Positions 7,098-16,300 of a stretch of DNA of 19,064 nucleotides are shown here, piece after piece (the stretch's first letter is position 1; every line of letters begins with the position of its first letter). Source of the DNA: an uncultured Roseburia sp. (GTDB lineage Bacteria; Bacillota; Clostridia; Lachnospirales; Lachnospiraceae); contig CAJTYI010000060.1 of assembly GCA_910584215.1 (NCBI GenBank), positions 1 through 19,064 of the forward strand, in the 5' to 3' direction. Under the pieces are notes generated by a model that had not been told where the DNA came from, searched no databases, and saw only the letters and a program-made list of their open reading frames with translations. A program made the translations under genes and the position numbers.

Positions 7098-9115
7098 TTT
7101 CTCAAAGTTCCTTTCTGTTCTCTTTTTTTCTTAAAAGCCTGATATAGTTCCCAGTCTGTCATATGGTTATCATGGACTAAAAGTGTCAAAACTCTTCGGT
7201 CGCAGGGCGCGTAAACCGCATCACGATACCACAGGTCATGCCCCGCATTGTCCCCCAGCTCACGCACATATCCCATCATTTTTTCGACCATATAAGCGGT
7301 GTGCTTGACGTCCGCAAAACAATCGTTGGCATAAAACTCCTTCCACACACCGTATTCCGCACCGCGCATCAGCTGATCCGCGCTGTAAAACGCTTCTGCG
7401 CTGTCGCCAAATTTTAAAAACGCTTCTTTATACTCATGTTCCTGATAGTTCAGATACCCCTCGCCAAAAGTGAGAACGCCCTCGGTACAATGATAATGGA
7501 TGGAAGCCTGCAAAAAGAGCGTGGCATCAAAGAGCATTTTCTTATCACCGGACAGGGCGGCGCTTACTTTCTGACAGCGCCTGTAATATGACTGCAAGTT
7601 GGCAAAATTCCTGCGGCAGATATCGGTAAACATCTGAATCTGCTCATCGAGCGCATGCTCTCCCACCAGCCAGTTTAATCTGGAAGTGCCTTCTTTTTTG
7701 CCATTGAAAATTTCATGAACCAGCAGCCGTACATTCTCTGTATAAAACTGTTCCCCCGCGTGTTCGTCCTCCTGTGTTCCGTAGGGTGCCATTGCTTTCG
7801 GATAATCACGGTACATTTCGGCCACGGACAGGCTGCCCTGATAGTAACGTTCTGCAAACTCCCTGCTATGCCGCGCGTCGCCGACCGTTTCTCCAAACCA
7901 CTTTTTGCGTATCGCGTCCAGATAGTAGGCATGCGGCCTTATGTTGGAACAATTGACAATCCAATAATCCGTCATGTTCTTTTCTATTACTTGCGTCAGC
8001 TCCCGGTCGACAAAATCCACCGAATTGGGCAGCATCGTGATATGGTTGGCGGCCTGCAGATCATAAAAAGACACATGATAATAGATACCGCCATGTTCGA
8101 CCGGTTTTTTCGGCATAGCCGACAGGCGCGCCGTGCGGTTGTTTTGCCGCCTCGTCACCATCTTGCCAAAGCCGTTATCTGCATATATTTTGATAATATC
8201 TTCATGGAGCTTAAGATATCCCTGCTCGTACAGCTCCATGATTTCACCGTACAAATTGGTGCACAGAATTGGATGATCGACATATTTGAGGACAAGCGCG
8301 CGCTGCAGCTCAATCACATCACCGATCAGTTTGCCGCGCTTTTCGGGCGTGTCAAAGCATCCGCTCGAATCATGCTCCCAGAACGGGCAGTCTCCCTGCC
8401 CGCGAAAGCCAAGGCTCCAGATGACGTTGCAATCCTTTTGTGCCAAAATCCCCTCTTCCCACAGCGCATGGAATAATTCCGGCGACTGCGTATAATTGGG
8501 TTCCCTGTCGGGATAAAGCCGGACAAACATTTCCGCCCCAAGCGGCTCGGCATGATGATGGGTAATCCAAAGCCCCATATCCGCCGCCATCTGCCTGTAT
8601 CGTTTGGAATTTTTATCAGTTCCGGGAATCACCATATTGCCGCCGCATCTTAAGAGCGCCTCAAATACCATACGCCATGGCTCCGCTGGATCGCCGTCAA
8701 TCTTCCACTTCATGATAAGAACTTCATCGTTGATAAACCAGCCGCGATATTGAATGATCGGCCTGCACCCACTGTACCGCCCATATTTTACCGGGATTAC
8801 ACGCACTTTGTCAATCTTTTGGTCCATCCAAAACCAAAACGGGGCAATGCCCAAAAATTTTTCACTGATAAACAGCAAACCATATACGAAGCCAAGGTCG
8901 CCGCCCGCAAACACGGCCAGTTCATCGGCCGCCTCTATGTAAAACTCTTCCCTGCCAAGCGCGTCATCTTCATGCAATGCGATTCTGTTCTCTTCCTGTT
9001 TGGCGTCCCCCAATTTTTTCCTCATATCCCGTCTTAATATGCCGACAGCATGTTTGACGGCGGTGGACTCTCCATCATAACTGATAACGGTGTGACGACT
9101 GATTACAAACTCCAT
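7082..9115 (-). CDS. Intracellular GH115-family glycoside hydrolase (alpha-glucuronidase family)
   Basis: A 677-residue protein without a signal peptide. It aligns through its length with the GH115 part of the giant protein in this window. Shared landmarks are an N-terminal alpha/beta domain ending in FVYGLLFISEKFLGIAPFWFW (giant: GTIFGVYDLCEKIGVSPWKWW), YRGWFINDE (123-131), the THHHAEPLG box (185-193), GIYYHVSFYD and the following helical region. GH115 enzymes release (4-O-methyl)-alpha-1,2-glucuronic acid from xylan-type glycans. The protein lacks the C-terminal beta domain that many GH115 enzymes carry, and the conserved WTDDNFGY box is altered to YADNGFGK (311-318), so specificity may differ. 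The start at 9115 is set by GGAGGA five bases upstream; the frame extends ten codons further without a site. It is the first gene of the operon with GH42, divergent from the AraC regulator. Confidence 0.85.
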   Translation of the reverse strand: MEFVISRHTVISYDGESTAVKHAVGILRRDMRKKLGDAKQEENRIALHEDDALGREEFYIEAADELAVFAGGDLGFVYGLLFISEKFLGIAPFWFWMDQKIDKVRVIPVKYGRYSGCRPIIQYRGWFINDEVLIMKWKIDGDPAEPWRMVFEALLRCGGNMVIPGTDKNSKRYRQMAADMGLWITHHHAEPLGAEMFVRLYPDREPNYTQSPELFHALWEEGILAQKDCNVIWSLGFRGQGDCPFWEHDSSGCFDTPEKRGKLIGDVIELQRALVLKYVDHPILCTNLYGEIMELYEQGYLKLHEDIIKIYADNGFGKMVTRRQNNRTARLSAMPKKPVEHGGIYYHVSFYDLQAANHITMLPNSVDFVDRELTQVIEKNMTDYWIVNCSNIRPHAYYLDAIRKKWFGETVGDARHSREFAERYYQGSLSVAEMYRDYPKAMAPYGTQEDEHAGEQFYTENVRLLVHEIFNGKKEGTSRLNWLVGEHALDEQIQMFTDICRRNFANLQSYYRRCQKVSAALSGDKKMLFDATLFLQASIHYHCTEGVLTFGEGYLNYQEHEYKEAFLKFGDSAEAFYSADQLMRGAEYGVWKEFYANDCFADVKHTAYMVEKMMGYVRELGDNAGHDLWYRDAVYAPCDRRVLTLLVHDNHMTDWELYQAFKKKREQKGTLRKCCLA
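7109..7116 (-). promoter_or_regulatory. Ribosome site of the GH42 gene inside the GH115 reading frame
   Basis: AGAAAGGA on the minus strand ends 11 bases before the GH42 ATG at 7097 and lies within the last codons of the upstream GH115 gene. It supports the 16-bp gene overlap as genuine coupling. Confidence 0.6.
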
Positions 9116-9142
9116 TTTGCTCCTCCATTCTCGCATAACACG

Positions 9143-9232
9143 CAAAGCGCCTTGTATTTTTTCACTTCATAACAAAGTTTCTTGCACTTTTTCACTTTAC
9201 GCCAAAGCGTCGCGCACTTTTTTACTCTGCCT
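9143..9232. repeat. Three tandem 30-bp imperfect repeats, candidate regulator sites
   Basis: Units lie at 9143-9172, 9173-9202 and 9203-9232. All start CAAAG and contain a core close to CTTGCACTTTTTCACTTTA. The 30-bp period is close to three helical turns, so equivalent bases face the same side of the DNA. They lie between the GH115 start and the regulator gene. AraC-family proteins commonly bind directly repeated half-sites, so these could be operators. They may also be transcribed in the leader of the GH115 operon. Confidence 0.6.
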
Positions 9233-9289
9233 TTTTTATCACTGTAACACAAATATAGTAAATATTCCTTTCTCTTCTTGTATAAAACA

Positions 9290-9319
9290 TTGCAAATATA
9301 GACATCTTTATGATAGAAT
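9290..9319 (+). promoter_or_regulatory. Candidate promoter of the AraC-type regulator
   Basis: TTGCAA (9290-9295) and TAGAAT (9314-9319) are spaced by 18 bp in AT-rich DNA. The leader to the ATG at 9452 would be about 125 bases. On the opposite strand I see no clear -10/-35 pair for the GH115 operon, in keeping with activator-dependent transcription. Confidence 0.45.
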
Positions 9320-9451
9320 GAACATAAAAACAGCGTTCCTTTACCAGTTTCCGCAAAACTTGAATAAGCACAAAATCATGTGCATCTTAATATCACACGA
9401 GTGCAAAAACAGCCCTCAGTTTTCGCACTCACTCTGACAAGGAGGATTCCG

Positions 9452-10264
9452 ATGGCAAGACAATCAGTTGTAATATTTGAGGACAGGGATTTTGGTATGG
9501 TTCATGATATCGATGAAAACCCGCATACCATCAATTTTCAGCTCCACAATCATGATGACCTATATGAAATCATTTTATTTTTAAACGGCGACTGCGAATT
9601 TTGTGTCGAGGGAAACACTTACCAGTTACATCCGCACGATATCATCTTTACGCGCCCGTTTGAAATGCATCATATCGTATGTTTAACCGCGAGGGCATAT
9701 GAACGCATGATCCTCTACATTAAAACAGATTATTTTAAAAAATATCACTGTGAAGACTTTCTCGATATCTTTGAGAACAGGCAGCTTGGGATGGGCAACT
9801 GTATTCCCGGTGAAATCGCCGACCGCGCGCTGAAAGATTGTATGACACGTTTATACTCTTATTGCGAAGAAAACGCGTATGATGTCGTCGAACATGCCAT
9901 CATAGAATTATTATACCTGATCAATCATTGCAAAAAAAGCACCGCCAATGTTTATATAAAAGATGAGAGGGTTCGCCATATCATATTATATATCAACGAA
10001 CACCTCTCCGATCATTTAAATCTGGATTTACTCTCCCAAAAGTTCTTTCTCTCCAAATACTCTTTGTGCCGTATCTTTAAGGAAAGCACCGGATATACCG
10101 TAAATCAATATATTAATTTCAAACGAGTGTTACTGGCTCAGGAACTCCACAAAAAAGGACAGACGCTCATGCAGGCCAGCCTCAATGCAGGATTTAACAG
10201 CTACGCGAACTTCTACAAATCCTATGTAAAGCATACCGGAAAATCCCCCCGGGAAATGAACTAA
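9452..10264 (+). CDS. AraC-family transcriptional regulator of the glycan-use locus
   Basis: A 270-residue cytoplasmic DNA-binding protein of normal AraC-family length. Residues about 15-100 form the cupin-type sensing domain, with the HNHDDLYEI motif (32-40), a turn GDCEFCVEGNTYQLHPHDI and FTRPFEMHH. Residues about 170-270 form the double helix-turn-helix: the first around LDLLSQKFFLSKYSLCRIFK (191-210), the second around TLMQASLNAGFNSYANFYKSY (about 238-258), ending in HTGKSPREMN as usual. AAGGAGG at 9439-9445 sets the start at 9452; the frame is open further upstream without a site. Position between the GH115-GH42 operon (divergent) and the giant GH115 gene (convergent) makes it the probable local activator, sensing a sugar derived from the target glycan. 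The ligand is unknown. Confidence 0.92.
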   Translation: MARQSVVIFEDRDFGMVHDIDENPHTINFQLHNHDDLYEIILFLNGDCEFCVEGNTYQLHPHDIIFTRPFEMHHIVCLTARAYERMILYIKTDYFKKYHCEDFLDIFENRQLGMGNCIPGEIADRALKDCMTRLYSYCEENAYDVVEHAIIELLYLINHCKKSTANVYIKDERVRHIILYINEHLSDHLNLDLLSQKFFLSKYSLCRIFKESTGYTVNQYINFKRVLLAQELHKKGQTLMQASLNAGFNSYANFYKSYVKHTGKSPREMN

Positions 10265-10273
10265 ACAGCGTTA

Positions 10274-10310
10274 TTCTTCCCCCATGATACCTTACTTTAT
10301 GGGGGAAGAA
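10274..10310. terminator. Bidirectional hairpin between the convergent regulator and giant GH115 genes
   Basis: TTCTTCCCCCAT (10274-10285) pairs perfectly with ATGGGGGAAGAA (10299-10310) around a 13-base loop. It begins 10 bp after the regulator stop and ends 17 bp from the giant gene's stop. Neither strand has a long T-run after the stem, so it is a strong hairpin but an atypical terminator. Confidence 0.65.
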
Positions 10311-10326
10311 ATATTGTCTGCCCTTC

Positions 10327-13300
10327 TTATTCGCCGCACAGCGCCGTTAATTTTTCTACGATCGCAGGCACATAAAACTCCTCACAGCAAGCCACATTCG
10401 GATGGGACCCTTTCGCGCCAATCATATATTTTGCCATCTCATCCGCATTTCTTGTATCCAGCGTACAATCCGCAAACAGATCGACCACATCAGCGCCCCA
10501 CGCCTCGCACATCTGCACCGTCAAATCATGCAGCTGCTGCTGTATGGCAAAATCTCGCGCGCCCGACTTGTGAATCGTCACAAAAACGATCTTGCTGTCT
10601 GGCCACTTCTGCTTCATCGCAGAAAGTATCTCCTCGAAAGCGCCACAGAATGTTGCAGCGTCAAAACTTGTGGCACTGCTGCCCTGCACGCTTCCCAGTA
10701 TCTGCGTCACATCAGCCGCACCGGATGTGTTAAAACTGTCGCTTCCCGCCGCACCGTACGCATCATTTGTATAGCCATCAAATACGATAATGTCAGGCTC
10801 CTCCGCCGGCGCTGCGGCAATCTGCGCAATGATATCATTGCTGCTGTCAATGACTGTTGCACCGTTTTTCGCAAACTTACTAAGAGACATACTGTACCTG
10901 CCCGCAATCAGGTTCATAAATGCACTGCCCGGCGCATTGTGCCCGTACACAATACTGTCTCCAAATGCATAAACCGATTTATAGTTTAACACACTCTCGA
11001 TTTCTGGTTGTACCGGCCCAGCGTCACCGGTCACCGAAATCGCCAGATTGTCGACGCTTACCGAACCGTCGCTGGAACCGGCGCGCAGATAGAGGGAACC
11101 GATACTGTCGCCAACCGTGGAACCAACGGTCGTGCTGTAGAAACCAACGTCTTTCACCTCAGCGGCATAACCGCTGTCATTGGTCAGTTTAACCGTCACT
11201 TTCTTGGAGGCAAAGTCTACATCCGCTTCCATGTGCACCCAACTGCCGAGGCAGCCTGTGCTGATGCTCTGGCCGTTTAGCGTCAGAGTCGTCTTGTTGT
11301 GCAGCAGACTGATGATATGCCCCGCAGAATCCTTCACACCATAATCTATATTACCGGAACTAAACGCAGGCGCCGTATCGCCAATCGAGAACTGGCTTTC
11401 CCCGGATATCGACGCGGGGCCGATCTTTAAGTCACACGCTATTTTGACTGTCTTTCCCGCACAGGCAATCTCCGGCAGCAATGTGTATGCCCCCTGTGAT
11501 TTGCCTGTTGACAAAATGTTCAAAACTCCCTTATCGGCCGTGGGATACAGCTTTCCTGCCCCTGTATTCCACGCCGCCTGATCTAACGTATAAGCGTCAA
11601 AGTTCTCATAATAATCATACTGGGCGGCCAGATTGAACACAAGCGTCAATACGGTATCGGCAACCAGCGTTGTGCTTGTCGTGGATGCAGAGGGATTAAA
11701 CTGATAAACATCCGTTTTTCCCTGCGCGTTTTTAATTACAATATCCGCCTGATAGGAAACCGGCAGCGAATAGCTGTCACCGACATACAGCTTCTCCGTT
11801 ATCACGGTGTCCTGCTTAAGTATATTACTTTCCTCATCCACATATTTCACAGTCACCTGAGCAACCTGTAAATCTGCATCCGATGTCATCCGAACGATAA
11901 CCTGTTTCGACTCTAACGCCGGCGTCAATTCAAATTTCATTACCGCCGTGCGGAAACCGGCTGCGACTGCGGTGATCGTATAGTCTCCCTCGCTGAGCAT
12001 ATATTTGCCCGCATCGTTAGGCTTTATTTCTGCCTGACTGACATCATCGACCACAGTGATCGATGCGCCGCTTACCACACTGCCATCCGCTGCATTGACC
12101 GCGCCGATCTCCATCGCATACTGCGGAGCCGACATACTGGAAACTTGCACGTCATCGACAAGACACGCTCTCTCGTTATTATTATAATTTGTCTCGAACA
12201 GAATCGACTTGATGTTGTTTGTCGTAGCGCCCAATTTCCCGGAAAATTCCGCCGTGCCGTTTTTCGAGGAAACCGTAATCGTCGCTTTGCCGGACGCAAA
12301 GTCAAATACATTCTTATAGTGTGTCGGCCCGTTTTGCGCCGCAAAATTGGTGGTCCGGTCTGCCACACTCGAAAGGACTGTATACCCGGTATCACCTTCC
12401 AGCTTTTCCTCACCACCGATCATAACGCTCGTATTGGAGGAGGACGGATTATAGGCAGACAACTTCACGGAGGTGAGCGTATTGCCCGCCGAATCTTTTA
12501 TCGCGTACGTCATCGTCTTGGCAGACAGTTTGCCGTAGTAAATATCAAACTCCACTGTGACCTTGCCGCCCTGCGCCACTGCGACGGGGTTATCGTAGGT
12601 CACCAAAGCCGTGCCTGTGGATGTCGTATTCATCTTGATCCTGCCGTCGTCTGTGCGGGATGCTCCTCCGGTAACGGTAAACGCGTCTTTGCCGTTATCG
12701 TCGGCAAGTCCGCTTGTAAAGCTCCAGGTATTTAATACCTCGTGCACGCCATTGTTGTCCGGCAGAATATTGACAACCGTATTCTTCCTTTCGTCGATCG
12801 CATTCTCGCCATAGATCCCCGTCCTGATATAATAGACTCCCTGCCCGTTGCCGCTAAACGGTATGGACTTGTAGGAGGACGCCGTGATCGTCTCACCGTA
12901 CAGATACTTGATATGTTCTGCGGTAATCTCTTCTGTAATCTCACAATCGGCAATCAGTGTAATCGATTTTTTCCCTTTGTATTCCTGCAAATCCGCCTTG
13001 ATCGTCATGCCGTCTGTCTCTGCCTCGGTGACAACCGTTCCCCACTCTTTATAGGGTGCGATTAACTGCATATTGGCAAAACTGTCAAACACCGTCACCG
13101 CGTACGCCGCAGCAGAATCAGGCAGAGCAAGCGCCACTGGAACCGTCGTCTCGCTTCCCGCATTTACCGCCGAAAGATCTGCTTTGGCGATCTGCACCGC
13201 TGTCATATTGCCTTTGTCGTCATAAGCCATCACCGCAACTACCGCGCTGCTGTAGTCTTCCGTGAGCTTAATCAGATTGACGCTGTCAATCTGTGCCGCC

Positions 13301-16300
13301 GTTTTGTTCACAGCGCCAACAAGGACATCCGGCTCATAAGCCTTTTTGATCTGCTCTGTTGCGGCCGTATCAGTATACGGGAGCGTCTCTTCCATCTCGG
13401 TACGGTAAGTCGTGTTATAGCTCTCCGGTGCGCCGAAGTAGGAAACCGGCACATCCGTACCGTGCGTGAGTACCATTTTATCTACGACAACACCCGGCGA
13501 TACCTGGTAGAGCCGCAGTGTGTGCTTTCCGGCCGCCGGAATCGTAACCGTCGTGCGCAGTCTCTGCGTATTGTCGAGAACGCCTCTGCACCAGGGGTCA
13601 TTTTTGTTCTTGGTGTCGGTGCTGACCGTATTTCTACCGGTGAGGATCACCGGCGTCTCATTGTCCACACCCACTGCAAACTTCATGCTGCCGCGCTCGT
13701 TCAAGGTAGGCATACGATAGACATCGAGCGTGTAGGTGCCGCTGTTTTCAAAGTAAACATCATAGTTCAGATAAGCGGTATTCGCACTGTCCGGCGACGC
13801 AACATCCGCAGCCAGATCGGGATAAGCTTTCACAGAATTGCCGCTTCTGCCGAAATCTTTTTCTACTTTCCACTCACGGGCGTCTTTCACCACAGCAGAC
13901 GAATAATGCTCTGCCTCAATGGAAACGGTTCCCCCGGCCTCCACATACAGTTTTGCATCAGTGCCGACCGCCGGATTGGAGACATTTACGGTAATCTCTT
14001 TTGCATCGACCGTCATGGCGCCAAGCTTCTGCGTCACGTTAATCGTCGCCACAGAGCTTCCCGCCGGAACTTTGGATTGATCGAGTTCCACATAAACCCG
14101 GTCGCTGCCGTTTACCGTTCCCTCCGTCTTACTGAATGTGATGTAATCCGCATCCGATGATACGGTATAGTCAAACGAGCCGTATCCCTGGTTCACAACG
14201 TCAATAAACTTGCGGTAAGTATCATATACCGAAAGAGAAAGTGTATTTTGCTCACCAAGAGATGCCGCGGTATCGACAGCCACTGCAAGCGACGTATAGT
14301 CGAGGGAGCTTGGCGTATCGACGGCGAGACTCGTCGTAATATGAGCGTCACATCCCTGCAGCTTGGACGGATTATTGTTCATCATCTTATCCCACTTACC
14401 GCCCCGCAGTGCGTTATACGCCGCCAGATCTGCATCAATCTGCGCCACGGCCGCGGCCGTTTCTTTCGCATACTGGTATGGCGCCATCCCTCTTCCCTGC
14501 GCAGCGTAGAGATTGGCACGGTCCGTCTGGATGTAATCGATCATCATATTTTGGAACGTGCGAATCGGATAGAGCGCAAGTTCAAAGAACGCGTCTTTCT
14601 TCTCTTCGGCAAGTTTGCCATAGAGCGCTTCGGCTCTCAATGTAAGTTTTTTGCATCGCTCTAAGAAGCGCTGAGCTTCGTCGCCGTACGCCGTCACGGA
14701 AAACTCGCCGCTTCTGATAAATTCCGGGCGCTTTGCGTTCGCAAGCTCATAAAATTCATCCATGATCGCGGCATATTCTGCGGCGTCTTTATTGGTCAAA
14801 TTAAAATCACGCCTTGCATTCGCGGCAAATACTTTGCTGATGTCCCGATCTCTCGTTTTGATATCGCGCGCCAGTCGCAGAAAATATTCGATATCCTGTT
14901 CGGCCGGCTTAATATCGCCGACATTTAAAATCCACATCCGATCGGCGCCCATATCATAAGACTTGCCCATCTCCTCGCGAATCAGCCCAGGCTGCGTCGT
15001 CGTCAGCCACAGATAGCTGGTCGGATAACCGTAATAGGAGATATGATAATAGATACCCGTGCGTCCCGCATTGGCGCGCTCGGTATCGTTCGCGTTCTGC
15101 CGCACATAACCAAAGTTATCGTCCGTCCACATAATCGTAACGTCCGCGGGGATTTGAATGGACCCCTCGTTATAATATTTTAAGATATCTTTGTAAGGAA
15201 TAAACACCTGCGGAACATCCGTGATATCTTTCCCTGTCTTGTCACAGATTTCCTCCTTGATAATCTTCCTCTGCACATCTATGATTTCCTGCAGAGCCGT
15301 AGCGTAATCCATATTGGTCTGGAACGAACCGTCGTGGACGCCGCGCATACCAAGTGTATACACATTGTCATATCCGCCGTAATCCCGCACGCTCTCTCTC
15401 CAGTATGCCTCAAGAAATTCCTTGTTGTCCACCGGATTATTGTTGTTGTCATGGTCGGTCCAGTAGTATGCCACAGATTTGCCCGACTCATTTTTCAGCG
15501 CCTTGTAGAGCGTTTTCCCCGGATTATCCGCCTCCCATTTGTCCTGGAACGCGTCAAGTTCACCCAAGTTATTACGCATGAGCGGTTCACAGTGGGACGA
15601 ACCCATAATGATTCCGTACTCGTCTGCAAGCTTCGCATTTTCGGCATCGTTGTGGAACGCAGGCGAATAAGCATGCATGGCGGGCCACAGGAAATTTGCT
15701 TTCATGCGGAGCAACAGTTCAAATACTTTTTCATATGTCTCATGTGACATCGGCGTGCCATCGGCACTCTGCGACATCGACCACTGATTCAAATTGAACT
15801 CGTCGTTGATAAAAATTCCACGGTACTTAACCGAGGGCTCCCCCTCCGTATATCCGCCGGAAGGCAGATTGATATAGAGCGCGTCCGCATGGACAGGGTC
15901 TACGTCCGCCCACCACTTCCACGGAGATACACCGATTTTTTCGCACAGGTCATACACGCCAAAAATTGTGCCGCGCTTGTCAGAACCAGCTATGACGAGC
16001 GTGTCGTCCACTTTCTGTATCGTAAAGCTCTCCCATTTATCTTTTATTGCACTGACATCCAGCTTGCCGCCGCTCACAAGCGCGTCCACCGCCGCGCTCT
16101 TCCCGATGGTTCCAACAATGACCGAAGCGTCATTTGCGCCGTCAGAGGCGGGCGCGCCGTTACGAATCTGCGGCGTTATCCCGGTAACAGACGCGATATC
16201 TTCGGCCAGATTGCCGACAGCGCGCGCAACACTCTTATCGTCGTTTGCGTCGACATAGATCGTGGTTGTCTTACCGGACGCCGCCAGTGTGAGATCGCCG

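Noticed and set aside
9143..9232. CRISPR array
   Set aside because: The units are directly adjacent with no spacers and no cas genes are present.
9117..9437. A 106-codon plus-strand frame over the 30-bp repeats
   Set aside because: No ribosome site, Cys/His/Phe-rich low-quality composition, and it overlaps the region needed for both divergent promoters.
10327..10420. Sortase or S-layer anchoring of the giant protein
   Set aside because: The C-terminus ends in the SGNH domain (ending TALCGE) with no LPXTG, hydrophobic tail or SLH repeats.
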